64,000 nucleotides of DNA from a bacterium (lineage in GTDB: Bacteria; SZUA-79; Acidulodesulfobacterales; Acidulodesulfobacteraceae): the NCBI GenBank assembly GCA_021818985.1, contig JAKASO010000006.1, positions 1 to 64,000 of the forward strand, given 5' to 3'. Positions 1-8,650 of this stretch are shown here, in pieces (positions within the stretch are counted from its first letter, which is position 1; every line of letters starts with the position of its first letter). Below the pieces are notes generated by a model. The model saw only the letters and a list, made by a program, of their open reading frames with translations, was not told where the DNA came from and did not search any database. Made by a program: the position numbers and the translations under genes.

Positions 1-29
1 TACAAACATCGCCGTAAAATCTCTTCCTT

Positions 30-86
30 CGGAACCTTGCGGTTAGCGAAGGAGCGGATATAAGGCGCAAGGGTTTTTCTGTTCCG
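30..86 (+). other. Bulged hairpin, possibly the end of an upstream transcript
   Basis: Bases 30-41 (CGGAACCTTGCG) can pair with CGCAAG at 66-71 and GTTCCG at 81-86, leaving a T-rich bulge at 72-80 and a loop at 42-65. An alternative fold pairs AACCTTGCG with CGCAAGGGTT, directly followed by a short T run, as in a weak terminator. The gene it would belong to lies left of the window. No coding sequence is seen in bases 1-184. Confidence 0.3.
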
Positions 87-184
87 GCAATACGATGGTG
101 TTCTATATTAGTAAAGATTAATAAAGCAGAAATGTTTGCGGTGAAAAAATTGATATAAAATTTTGTATATGATACAATTTTTCC

Positions 185-889
185 ATGATATTTTCTAAAG
201 CCGATACTCATATCCATTCGAGTTACAGCGATGGGTTAAGCTCTCCGGAGGAAATAGTGGAGGCTGCCTCAGGGAAGCTTCGTGTAATTGCCGTTACGGA
301 TCACAACAGGATAAAAGGTGCTTTTAAAGCAAAAGAGTATGCTTTAAAGCATGATTATCTTGGAGTGGATGTGATAATAGGAGAGGAAATCTCGACCAAA
401 AACGGTCATATCGTAGGCTTATTTTTAGAAAAAAAGATACTTCCGGGTAAAAGCGCCGTTAACACAATTAATGAAATTCATAATCAGGGAGGGATTGCAA
501 TTGCTGCCCACCCGTATTATATCGTTTCTTACTCTGAAAAGGGTTATAAACCTATAAGAAAGCTTTTGAATATATTGGATTTCGATGCAATAGAAGTCAT
601 TAGCAATTCAAGCTCTTTTGCTATTTTGCCCAATGCTCTTGCCTCTTTTGCCAATGTTTCTGTCGGACTTCCTTCTTTGGGCGTCAGCGATGCCCATACA
701 AAAGAATTTATAGGAAAAGGTTTTACTAGGTTTGCAGGAGTATCCGCAGTTGATTTTAAAAAACAGATCAAGGAAAAAAAGATCACCGCACATTTTAACC
801 GCTATTCTCTTTCCGAGTTAAAAATCCAAACCGTACAAGCATTTAAATTGTTTTATCTATATTTTTCCGGCAGTAAAAACGAGGTATAA
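185..889 (+). CDS. PHP-domain metal-dependent phosphoesterase
   Basis: A 234-residue PHP-family protein. The N-terminal motif DTHIHSSYSDG (residues 7-17) provides the first metal-binding histidines and aspartate. TDHN near residue 39, GEEIST near 66, IAAHPYY near 107 and GVSDAH near 167 are the further metal-site motifs expected in this fold. The family hydrolyses phosphoesters, for example of nucleotides or histidinol phosphate; the substrate of this member cannot be read from sequence. It is a stand-alone PHP domain without a polymerase or GHKL partner. The gene appears monocistronic, with about 250 bases to the next gene, and has no strong ribosome binding site ahead of its ATG. Confidence 0.8.
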   Translation: MIFSKADTHIHSSYSDGLSSPEEIVEAASGKLRVIAVTDHNRIKGAFKAKEYALKHDYLGVDVIIGEEISTKNGHIVGLFLEKKILPGKSAVNTINEIHNQGGIAIAAHPYYIVSYSEKGYKPIRKLLNILDFDAIEVISNSSSFAILPNALASFANVSVGLPSLGVSDAHTKEFIGKGFTRFAGVSAVDFKKQIKEKKITAHFNRYSLSELKIQTVQAFKLFYLYFSGSKNEV

Positions 890-1142
890 TTTTCCTACTC
901 ATAGAATTTAGCCGCCTTTAAGGGCACTATTATTTACTTGGTTTAATTTTTATCATTAACTGTTTATCCGCAAGGAGGATTAAAACTTTTTATTGATTTA
1001 GCATTTAATATTTAATATGATTAAAATAAAATGCCTTATCTTTATAAAACATAATTAAAACATAATTATGGTTCGGCTTTTAGAGTTTCGATGTCAAAAG
1101 TTTAATTAAGCATTAATTAAGCGTTATGGAGAAAATAATAAA

Positions 1143-2600
1143 ATGTCGAGGGTTGCGATTTTAGGTGCTGGGGTTTCGGGTCATACGGCTGCAAGCTTTC
1201 TAAAAAAATTTTTAGGCAAAAAACACGAGGTCGTTGTTATATCGCCAAACGGCAAATGGAATTGGATTCCGTCTAATATTTGGGTTGGCGTGGGTGCGAA
1301 GCAACCCGAAGATGTTACATTCGAACTTGCCCCAGTATATAAGAAAGCAGGAATCGAATTTAAACAGGCGAAGGCTCTTGGCATATATCCGGAAGGCGAC
1401 TTGCAAAACAATAAACCTTTCGTAAGCGTCGAATACACGAATGAAGAAAAGACAGGCGTTGCAGAAAAGGTTTATTACGATTATTTAATAAATGCAACCG
1501 GGCCAAAACTTAATTTTGCCGCAACCGAAGGTCTAGGTCCCGATAAAAACTCTTTATCTGTCTGCACGGTATCCCATGCAACACAAACCTGCGGCGAACT
1601 TAAAAAAATGATTCAAGATATGAAAAAGGGGAAAGAAAAAAGATTCGTGATAGGTACGGGGCACGGGATGGCTACATGTCAGGGCGCTGCATTCGAATAC
1701 ATGATGAATGTAAATGAAACATTAGTAAAAGCGGGGGTAAGAGATAAAGCAAAACTTACATGGATTTCCAATGAATTTGAAATGGGTGATTTTGGAATGG
1801 GCGGAATAAGTATTAAAAGAGGGGGCTATATTACAAGCAGCAAAATTTTTACGGAATCTTTATTTGCCGAAAAAGAAATCTCATGGATAACTAAAGCGCA
1901 CATCGTAAAAGTAGAACCGGAAAAAATTCACTATGAAACATTAAACGGCGATTTTAAAGAACTTGATTTCGACTTTGCCATGCTGCTTCCTCCTTTCACC
2001 GGTGCAGGTTTAAAAGCTTACGACAAAAAAGGCGAAGATATTACCTCAAGCCTGTTTGCTCCAAACGGCTTTATGAAAGTGGATGCCAACTACGCTACAA
2101 AGCCTTACGAAGAGTGGAAATCCGAGGATTGGCCTAAAACACTGCAAAACCAGATTTATAAAAATATATTTGCGATAGGTATTGCTTTTGCGCCTCCTCA
2201 TGCTATAAGCAAACCTATGAAAAGCCCTAACGGCACCCCGATATTTCCGGCTCCTCCCAGAACAGGAACGCCTTCCGCTATGATGGGCAAAACCGTTGCG
2301 CTCAGTATAGCTGGCATGATCAAAAAAGGGGACGACAAACCTGTTTACACTGCCTCTATGGCTGAAAAGGGGGCTCCTTGCTTTGTATCTATAGGAACTG
2401 GATTTTTTTCGGGAATGGCTGCATCTATGGCGGTGTACCCCGTGGTTCCAGATTTTAAACGTTTTCCCGATTACGGAAGAAACATCAGTTTGACATTTGG
2501 CGAGGTCGGACTGGCGGGACACTGGATAAAAACTATGCTTCATTATATGTTTTTATATAAGGCAAAATTAAAACCGGGATGGTTTTTTATACCTGAATAA
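1143..2600 (+). CDS. Sulfide:quinone oxidoreductase-like FAD flavoprotein
   Basis: A 485-residue two-dinucleotide-fold flavoprotein. The N-terminus carries the FAD-binding GAGVSG motif at residues 8-13, a second nucleotide-binding segment GTGHGMATCQG lies near 171-181, and the conserved C-terminal FAD segment NIFAIGIAFAPP lies near 341-352. Cysteines 141, 150, 179 and 413 are candidates for the redox pair that attacks sulfide. The C-terminus (about 440-485) is rich in aromatic and hydrophobic residues, suiting monotopic membrane attachment near the quinone pool. At 485 residues it is longer than classical SQRs of about 430, so it may belong to a divergent SQR type or another quinone-linked flavoprotein. 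The role would be oxidation of sulfide to polysulfide with electrons to quinone. A small gene follows 70 bases downstream. Confidence 0.7.
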   Translation: MSRVAILGAGVSGHTAASFLKKFLGKKHEVVVISPNGKWNWIPSNIWVGVGAKQPEDVTFELAPVYKKAGIEFKQAKALGIYPEGDLQNNKPFVSVEYTNEEKTGVAEKVYYDYLINATGPKLNFAATEGLGPDKNSLSVCTVSHATQTCGELKKMIQDMKKGKEKRFVIGTGHGMATCQGAAFEYMMNVNETLVKAGVRDKAKLTWISNEFEMGDFGMGGISIKRGGYITSSKIFTESLFAEKEISWITKAHIVKVEPEKIHYETLNGDFKELDFDFAMLLPPFTGAGLKAYDKKGEDITSSLFAPNGFMKVDANYATKPYEEWKSEDWPKTLQNQIYKNIFAIGIAFAPPHAISKPMKSPNGTPIFPAPPRTGTPSAMMGKTVALSIAGMIKKGDDKPVYTASMAEKGAPCFVSIGTGFFSGMAASMAVYPVVPDFKRFPDYGRNISLTFGEVGLAGHWIKTMLHYMFLYKAKLKPGWFFIPE

Positions 2601-2670
2601 AAATTTAAAATTTATTTAATAATCTAATAAGAATTAAATAAGAATTAAAAAGGAAGGTGAAAATATAAAA

Positions 2671-2835
2671 ATGGAAAATAGCCAAAAGTCGTATGAACAG
2701 GAATATTTCTCACCAAAACCCACTAAATTTACAAAATTCTTAAGGAGATTTTTCATTTGGCAGATAATAAGATTTATTGTTATAAATGTGAAGATGACCG
2801 CAATGCTATTAAAATCGCACGCTGGTCATTCATAA
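2671..2835 (+). CDS. Small basic membrane-associated protein downstream of the SQR-like gene
   Basis: A 54-residue ORF with an ATG and a good ribosome binding site (AAGGAAGG, about 10 bases upstream). The product has a charged N-terminus, then a Lys/Arg-flanked hydrophobic segment around residues 22-45 (FLRRFFIWQIIRF start) and a histidine-containing tail (KSHAGHS). It lies between the SQR-like stop and a hairpin terminator, so it is probably co-transcribed with the flavoprotein and could help anchor it at the membrane. I do not recognise a named family with certainty. An alternative 64-residue reading frame (2757-2951, TTG start with its own AGGAG) overlaps it in another frame and encodes a hydrophobic peptide with one CxxC; only one of the two is likely to be real. 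Confidence 0.5.
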   Translation: MENSQKSYEQEYFSPKPTKFTKFLRRFFIWQIIRFIVINVKMTAMLLKSHAGHS

Positions 2836-2958
2836 ACATACTAAACTTAAGCCTTATTGCCGTTTTTATATTTTTGCCGCAGCTCTTTAAGATAACATTA
2901 TTGGCCGTTTATAGCTTTTTCTACCCCCTTATCGAAAATAATCCGGTATAATTTTCGT

Positions 2959-3015
2959 AAGCGGATAACCTCCTTAATTAGCGTTATTGATGTTATCCGC
3001 TTGTTTTTTATTTTT
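2959..3015 (+). terminator. Rho-independent terminator after the SQR unit
   Basis: A perfect 11-base stem, AAGCGGATAAC (2959-2969) with GTTATCCGCTT (2992-3002), separated by a 22-base loop and followed at once by GTTTTTTATTTTT. It ends the SQR/small-protein transcript and insulates the kdp locus. Confidence 0.75.
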
Positions 3016-3017
3016 AG

Positions 3018-3096
3018 TTAAGAAATAGACATTTTAAAAGATAATGACAGTTTTAATTAAGAAATAGACAAAATGAAAATTATTTTACAATAGACA
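3018..3096 (+). repeat. Direct repeats in the kdp upstream region
   Basis: The 14-mer TTAAGAAATAGACA occurs at 3018-3031 and again at 3057-3070, a 39-base period. A shorter third copy of its core (AATAGACA) lies at 3089-3096. They fall between the terminator and kdpF, where an operator for the K+ uptake operon would be expected. No KdpE-type response regulator gene is present in the window to assign to them. Confidence 0.45.
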
Positions 3097-3176
3097 TTGT
3101 AATAATTAATAGCATAAGATATATTTAATCATTTGGTTTAATGTTCACAATTCCAATTTAAAAGGAATAAAATAAA

Positions 3177-3263
3177 ATGATCGAGAACATTCTGCTTCTG
3201 ATTGTTTCTATAATTGTATTTGTATATCTGATTTACGTGCTTTTATATCCGGATAAATTTTAA
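3177..3263 (+). CDS. kdpF: KdpF, small subunit of the K+-transporting ATPase
   Basis: A 28-residue peptide consisting of one transmembrane helix followed by the family-typical ending LLYPDKF, which matches the (L)xxPEKF/PDKF terminus of KdpF. An AAAGGAA ribosome binding site lies 9 bases before the ATG. KdpF stabilises the KdpABC complex in the membrane. Its position ahead of kdpA supports the call. Confidence 0.85.
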   Translation: MIENILLLIVSIIVFVYLIYVLLYPDKF

Positions 3264-3387
3264 TAACGAGAGATATATTTTTAAAATGCATCAATATCTC
3301 TCTCTCCCCATAAAAAAAGGGGGTTACGGAGATAATTATTTTCTGATGCGCGAATTAGAACAACAACTAAATTAAGAGAATAAAATA

Positions 3388-3474
3388 ATGGTTTATTTTA
3401 TCGTAGGTTTAATATCTATCGGTATTTTTTACTGGCTATTAGTATTTTTTGTCGATTATATAGATAAAATATAA
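3388..3474 (+). CDS. Second small membrane peptide of the kdp operon
   Basis: A 28-residue ORF (MVYFIVGL start, FFVDYIDKI end) forming a single transmembrane helix with a charged tail, preceded by AAGAG. It lies between kdpF and kdpA. Kdp operons of several proteobacteria carry an additional short membrane ORF near kdpF ending in a Y-x-x-x-[CD]-[DE]-[RK]-[LI]-like tail, and this peptide resembles that pattern (from memory, not searched). Its function is not known to me. Confidence 0.5.
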   Translation: MVYFIVGLISIGIFYWLLVFFVDYIDKI

Positions 3475-3533
3475 GAATAAATGGTCTTTATTAATAACCG
3501 GCAATAAGAAAATAGGGAAAGAGGGAGCGATTT

Positions 3534-5258
3534 ATGACCGTTACCGGTATTTTTCAAATGATAATCGTGCTTTCGATTATGGTTATTGCGGCTATTCCGC
3601 TAAGTAGATACCTCGCTCATGTTTTTAATGGAGAGAAGACTTTTTTTGACTGGTTATTCGACCCGGTTGAGGATTTAACGTTTAAGTTCTTGAATGTAAA
3701 TAAAGAAGAAGAGACAGACTGGGTTAAGTATTTAAAGACCGGTCTAATTATCAACTTTTTAATGCTGATAATAGTCTATTTTATTTTAAAATTTCAAAAC
3801 TATTTGCCTTTTAATCAGATGCACTATAAAGGACTTTCATGGGACCTTGATTTTAACACCGCGATAAGCTTTATAACCAATACGAACTGGCAAAATTATG
3901 GCGGGGAAGAAGCTTTATCCAATTTTTCTCAAATGGCTTTAGTCTTTCTGCAGTTTACCTCTGCTGCAACAGGACTTGTGTTTGCCGTCGCTTTCATAAG
4001 GGGGCTTGTGAGGCAGGAAGCAAAACATGTAGGGAATTTTTATCTAGATTATATCAAAAGCATTTACAGGCTTTTTATTCCTTTGGCTGTAATATTTGCA
4101 ATAATTATGCTTTCGCAGGGTGCTCCGCAGACATTGACAATGCAAAAAAAGGTTACCAACATGACGGGGGTAAAGCAGACGCTTTCTGTCGGACCGGTTG
4201 CGTCCATGGTATCCATAGAAAATATCGGCACTAACGGGGGCGGTTTTTACGATGCAAATGCCGCCCAGCCGTATGAAAATCCTAATCCTTTTACTAACGC
4301 TTTAATTATCTTTATGATGGGAACGATCCCGATAGCGCTCTTTTTTATGTATGGGATAATGATTGGGAACAAAAAACATGCATGGACGCTGTTCGCGGTA
4401 GCCATGTCGCTTCTTCTCGTTTGTCTTGTCGTAGTTTATTCGCAGGAGGCACACGGCAACCCGTTTCTTGGCGGATTGGGCGTCAATATACAAGCGGGCA
4501 AGAACAATCCCGGCGGAAATATGGAAGGCAAGCAAGAACACATCGGCATTGCGCAAAGCTCGCTTTTTGCCGTTTCTACGACTGCATTTACCACTGGTAA
4601 TGTTGACAGCGCCCACGACAGTTTTATGCCCCTTTCTGGCATGATTCTTATAAGCGAAATGATGCTTAATCTTATATTCGGTGGTAAAGGGGTCGGACTT
4701 CTAAATATGCTTACCATGGTGATAATCGGGGTGTTTATTGCCGGGCTTATGGTTGGGCGGACACCGGAATTTCTTGGAAAAAAAATAGAGGCAAAAGAGG
4801 TTAAACTTGCAACTCTTGCAATGTTTGCGCATGCCTTTATAATCCTTGTGCCTTTTGCAATAGCAATAGCGATACCGGCCGGACTTGCGGGCATATTTAA
4901 TCCGGGACCGCATGGATTGAGCGAAGTTTTATATGCATATACCTCAACTGTCGCAAACAACGGGTCGGCATTTGCGGGGCTTAACGGCAATACGTTTTTT
5001 TATAATATTTCACTTGGACTTACGATATTTTTTGGAAGATATATTCCGATAATATGTCAGGTTGCAATAGCAGGGTCTTTAATTAAAAAGAAAAGCGTTC
5101 CAGAATCGGCAGGTACTTTTCCGGCTTACGGTCCTTTGTTCTATGCTGTTGTAATGGGAACTATACTCCTTGTCGGAGCGTTAACGTTTTTTCCGGCGCT
5201 GGCACTTGGACCTGTTGCGGAGCATTTTGCGATGGTGAAAGGACATCTGTTTTATTAG
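3534..5258 (+). CDS. kdpA: KdpA, K+-binding channel-like subunit of the Kdp ATPase
   Basis: A 574-residue polytopic membrane protein of the usual KdpA length, with about ten hydrophobic helices. The four pore-loop regions that build the selectivity filter are visible: TSAATGL near residue 144, ENIGTNGGGFYDANAA near 228, TTGNVDSAHDSFMPL near 355 and TVANNGSAFAG near 467. It is the K+-selective subunit of the high-affinity ATP-driven uptake pump KdpFABC in the inner membrane. The start ATG is preceded by a clear AGGGAG site. kdpC follows 53 bases downstream, giving the unusual order A-C-B. Confidence 0.95.
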   Translation: MTVTGIFQMIIVLSIMVIAAIPLSRYLAHVFNGEKTFFDWLFDPVEDLTFKFLNVNKEEETDWVKYLKTGLIINFLMLIIVYFILKFQNYLPFNQMHYKGLSWDLDFNTAISFITNTNWQNYGGEEALSNFSQMALVFLQFTSAATGLVFAVAFIRGLVRQEAKHVGNFYLDYIKSIYRLFIPLAVIFAIIMLSQGAPQTLTMQKKVTNMTGVKQTLSVGPVASMVSIENIGTNGGGFYDANAAQPYENPNPFTNALIIFMMGTIPIALFFMYGIMIGNKKHAWTLFAVAMSLLLVCLVVVYSQEAHGNPFLGGLGVNIQAGKNNPGGNMEGKQEHIGIAQSSLFAVSTTAFTTGNVDSAHDSFMPLSGMILISEMMLNLIFGGKGVGLLNMLTMVIIGVFIAGLMVGRTPEFLGKKIEAKEVKLATLAMFAHAFIILVPFAIAIAIPAGLAGIFNPGPHGLSEVLYAYTSTVANNGSAFAGLNGNTFFYNISLGLTIFFGRYIPIICQVAIAGSLIKKKSVPESAGTFPAYGPLFYAVVMGTILLVGALTFFPALALGPVAEHFAMVKGHLFY

Positions 5259-5311
5259 GTCTGTCAGGTTCTATTAAGTTTATTAGAATTTATTAAAAAA
5301 GGTTTATTTTT

Positions 5312-5935
5312 ATGATAAAAGAATTAATAAAAATGATAAAATTAACACTTTTATTATATGTTATATGTTCGCTTGCATATACTTTTTTTATATGGGGCAT
5401 CGGTAAAATAGCCTTTCCGTTTCAAGCCGGCGGCAGTATTGTGCATAGAAATTCAAAGCTAATCGGATCATTTCTGATAGGTGAGAAATTTATATCGCCT
5501 TATCTTTTTAACGGCAGGCCGTCGTATGCTGCTAAAGGCTATAACGGAACGAGGTCGAGTGGTTCGAATTATGCTCCGACCAACGGAAAATATATAAGCC
5601 GTGAAAAAAAGTTAATAAATAAATTTTTAGAGGAAAACCCGGCTGTTAAAAAAGGGCAGATTCCAGTTGATATAATAACCGGTTCTGGTTCTGGTCTCGG
5701 ATCTTATATATCTGTTGCCGCGGCATTAATTCAAGTGCCCAGAATATCCTTACTCACCGGCATGTCTAAAAGCAAGCTGGACGGTCTTGTAAAAAAAACC
5801 GTCTCGGGAAGGCAGTTCGGTATTTTTGGAACTCCCGGGGTTAATACGGTCAGATTAAACTTAAAATTAGCCGCTATGCTTAAAAAGAAAAATAATAAAC
5901 TGTTTAAAAAAGTTTTTCGGGGATTAACAGCTTAG
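5312..5935 (+). CDS. kdpC: KdpC, accessory subunit of the Kdp ATPase
   Basis: A 207-residue protein with one N-terminal membrane helix (about residues 9-35) and a soluble domain. Family hallmarks are SKLIGSFLIG near 47, YFNGRPS-like LFNGRPSY near 65, DIITGSGSGLGSYIS near 118 and the QVPRISLLTGMSK segment near 139. The canonical GSGLDPHIS motif reads GSGLGSYIS here, a modest divergence. KdpC is thought to help couple ATP binding in KdpB to transport. It precedes kdpB instead of following it, and a 173-base gap separates the two. Confidence 0.9.
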   Translation: MIKELIKMIKLTLLLYVICSLAYTFFIWGIGKIAFPFQAGGSIVHRNSKLIGSFLIGEKFISPYLFNGRPSYAAKGYNGTRSSGSNYAPTNGKYISREKKLINKFLEENPAVKKGQIPVDIITGSGSGLGSYISVAAALIQVPRISLLTGMSKSKLDGLVKKTVSGRQFGIFGTPGVNTVRLNLKLAAMLKKKNNKLFKKVFRGLTA

Positions 5936-6108
5936 TTTTCATTGAAAGAAAGAAAATTGAAAGAGGGAAATTTGAAATAAGGCAATAGAAGTTTATGGCA
6001 AAAAAAGTAGTTCTAATTTTCATTAAAATTTTATTAAAATTAAAAATTATTATAACGGGAAAGGAAATAACAGAATAGATTGCTATAGTCTAAGGTTCAA
6101 TAAACAAA

Positions 6109-8157
6109 ATGTCTCAAAAATCTTATTATGTCTCAGCATTTAATAAAAAGATAATATTGTCGGCTGTCCGCGATTCTTTTAAAAAGTTAAATCCAAAAAT
6201 ATTGGTAAAAAATCCGGTGATGTTTGTTGTTGAGATCGGCGCGACCGTTACGATCATTCTTTTGATCAAAAACCTGTTTTTTCACAACTTTAAATTTATT
6301 TTTTTTACTTTTCAAATTACTATCTGGTTATGGTTTACCGTATTATTTGCCAATTTTGCCGAAAGTATTTCCGAAGGCAGAGGCAAGGCGCAAGCCGATA
6401 GTTTGAGGAAAACGAAAACCGAAGTTATCGCAAGACTGCTAAAAGTAAACGGGACAGAGGAAAAGATAAAGGCTTCGATGTTAAGAAAAGGGGATGTCGT
6501 AATAGCGGAAACAGGAGATACAATACCGGCCGACGGTGAAATTATAGAAGGAATAGCATCGGTGGATGAATCCGCAATTACCGGAGAATCTGCTCCTGTT
6601 ATAAGGGAAAGCGGCGGGGATAGAAGCGCGGTAACGGGAGGAACTAAAGTTTTATCGGATAAGATTCTAATCAGAATAACATCGAATCCCGGCGAGGGTT
6701 TTATAGATAAAATGATATCGCTCGTCGAAGGTGCATCGCGCCAGAAAACGCCGAACGAAATCGCTTTAAATATTTTACTTGTCATACTAACCGCCTTATT
6801 TCTGGTGGTCGTTGTTACAATAGAACCGATGGCAGGATATTTTCATGGCTATATATCTCCGGTAATACTTGTGGCGCTACTTGTGTGCCTTATTCCCACC
6901 ACTATAGGCGCCTTGCTTTCGGCTATCGGAATTTCTGGAATGGACAGGCTTGTTAAGCATAACGTAATTGCAATGTCCGGTAAAGCTGTTGAAGCTGCCG
7001 GCGATGTCAATACGCTTTTACTCGATAAAACCGGAACTTTGACGTTAGGCAATAGAATGGCTGTTAATTTTATTCCGGCTAAAGGAGTTGATGTAAAAGA
7101 GCTTGCAAATTATGCCCAGCTTTCTTCTTTAAGCGATGAAACGCCTGAGGGCAGATCCATCGTTGCCCTTGCCAAAGAATACGGCTTAAGGGGAAGGCAT
7201 ATTGATGAAAAGAATATTCAATTTACCCCTTTTTCCGCTATAACAAGGATGAGCGGAGTGGATATATTAGATAAAAAGGAATCTATAAGAAAAGGGGCTG
7301 TCGAAGCGGTGGCACAATTTGCAGAACAAAATAACGGGACTGTTGATAAAGATATCATAGAAAAGGCTGCAGTAATTTCGAAACAGGGGGGTACACCGCT
7401 TGCTGTTGCTATTAACGATAGGATACTTGGAATCATCCATTTAAAAGACGTTGTTAAGGGCGGTATTAAAGAGCGAATCAAAAGTTTAAGAAAGATAGGG
7501 ATTAAAACCATAATGATAACCGGCGATAATCCATTAACCGCAAAAGCCATAGCGGATGAAGCCGGAGTTGACGAGTTTGTCGCCGAGGCGACCCCAGAAA
7601 CAAAAATGTCCATTATTGAGAAGGAGCAGGCATTGGGAAAATTAATCGCAATGACTGGGGATGGGACGAATGATGCTCCGGCACTTGCGCAGGCCGATGT
7701 CGGTGTGGCCATGAATACCGGAACCATGCCTGCAAAAGAGGCAGGGAATATGATAGACCTTGATTCCAATCCGACTAAATTGATTGAAATAGTTGAAATA
7801 GGCAAACAGCTTTTGATAACCCGCGGTTCATTAACGACATTTTCCATTGCCAATGATGTTGCAAAATATTTTGCTATAATACCCGCCATGTTTGCGCCTG
7901 TTATTCCATGGCTTGCGCCGCTTAATATTATGGGACTGTCGTCTCCACAGTCGGCTATACTTTCAGCCGTAATATTCAATGCGATAATAATTATTATACT
8001 TATCCCTATTGCCTTGCGCGGGGTTAAGTACAGGCCTGCTTCAGCATCGTCAATTTTAACGAAAAATCTTCTTATTTATGGCGTCGGGGGAATCATAGCG
8101 CCGTTTATAGGGATAAAAATCATTGATGTTATTATAACTTATCTGCATTTGGTTTAA
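6109..8157 (+). CDS. kdpB: KdpB, catalytic P-type ATPase subunit
   Basis: A 682-residue P-type ATPase of the KdpB subfamily. Visible signatures are the actuator TGES (residues 158-161, including the serine used for inhibitory phosphorylation in E. coli), the phosphorylated Asp306 in DKTGTLT, the nucleotide-binding region, and [24 protein letters not shown] near 520-545. Hydrophobic helices flank these domains. It powers K+ uptake through KdpA. The ATG lacks a strong ribosome binding site and follows a 173-base A/T-rich gap after kdpC, so it may be expressed from a separate promoter or by weak read-through. Confidence 0.95.
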   Translation: MSQKSYYVSAFNKKIILSAVRDSFKKLNPKILVKNPVMFVVEIGATVTIILLIKNLFFHNFKFIFFTFQITIWLWFTVLFANFAESISEGRGKAQADSLRKTKTEVIARLLKVNGTEEKIKASMLRKGDVVIAETGDTIPADGEIIEGIASVDESAITGESAPVIRESGGDRSAVTGGTKVLSDKILIRITSNPGEGFIDKMISLVEGASRQKTPNEIALNILLVILTALFLVVVVTIEPMAGYFHGYISPVILVALLVCLIPTTIGALLSAIGISGMDRLVKHNVIAMSGKAVEAAGDVNTLLLDKTGTLTLGNRMAVNFIPAKGVDVKELANYAQLSSLSDETPEGRSIVALAKEYGLRGRHIDEKNIQFTPFSAITRMSGVDILDKKESIRKGAVEAVAQFAEQNNGTVDKDIIEKAAVISKQGGTPLAVAINDRILGIIHLKDVVKGGIKERIKSLRKIGIKTIMITGDNPLTAKAIADEAGVDEFVAEATPETKMSIIEKEQALGKLIAMTGDGTNDAPALAQADVGVAMNTGTMPAKEAGNMIDLDSNPTKLIEIVEIGKQLLITRGSLTTFSIANDVAKYFAIIPAMFAPVIPWLAPLNIMGLSSPQSAILSAVIFNAIIIIILIPIALRGVKYRPASASSILTKNLLIYGVGGIIAPFIGIKIIDVIITYLHLV

Positions 8158-8650
8158 TTTTAATTTAATTCTACCGCCTCGAAGTCCTAAAAATCCTTTT
8201 CCATACTATATCTATTATATCTACTATATCTATATGATGTAGATACCATGTTATATTTATAAAATATAAATGACAAAATATAAATGACATAAAATATAAA
8301 TGCTGGATTCCGGCATGGTCATCGAGTAAATATTACTATCCTGCCTATAAAATAGGCATATATTGTTAATAAATTCATTCTGATTAATTTATAGACATAC
8401 ATATTTATATTGGTGATATATATAATATTTAATAAAATCAATAACTTTCAAATATGGCATTTTAATTGCATTAAACTTAAATAAAATTAAATAAAATAAT
8501 TTCTAAAAAAATAAATTCTAAATTTTTATGTTTTTATATTTCATAGATATTCTCTTAAAGAGTAAAGAAAAATGTTTTAACAAATTTAAAAGCATGTTTA
8601 AAAACATTGGGTTCGTAATATTTATACCAAATATTATACCGGGAGATATT
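8158..8650. other. AT-rich intergenic region between kdpB and the barrel protein gene
   Basis: About 490 bases without a convincing gene. It holds three direct copies of AAAATATAAATG (starts 8261, 8275, 8291) and a small palindrome GCCTAT-AAA-ATAGGC at 8343-8357, which has no T run after it and might be an operator. The 41 codons upstream of 8651 are open in the frame of the barrel gene but read as non-secretory leader, and a better start exists at 8651. No clear promoter is evident against the A/T background. Confidence 0.4.
8261..8302. repeat. Three short direct repeats
   Basis: AAAATATAAATG is repeated at 8261-8272, 8275-8286 and 8291-8302, the first two followed by AC. Unit spacing is 14 and 16 bases. 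They may be regulatory for the downstream outer-membrane gene or just low-complexity expansion in an A/T-rich spacer. Confidence 0.35.

Noticed and set aside
2757-2951. 64-residue hydrophobic ORF with a TTG start and one CxxC
   Set aside because: It overlaps the better-starting 54-residue ORF at 2671-2835 in another frame; only one is likely to be real and the ATG/RBS of the first is stronger. Kept only as an alternative.
3286-3375. 29-residue ATG-started ORF between kdpF and the second small peptide
   Set aside because: No ribosome binding site, mixed composition without a membrane helix or a recognisable pattern.
4302-4990. Long antisense open frames inside kdpA and similar frames inside kdpB, secA and glpK
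   Set aside because: They mirror the strongly conserved sense genes and have no start signals or family motifs of their own.
8528-8650. N-terminal extension of the outer-membrane barrel protein
   Set aside because: The upstream in-frame start would place 41 residues before the signal peptide; the ATG at 8651 has a GGGAG site and a proper leader.
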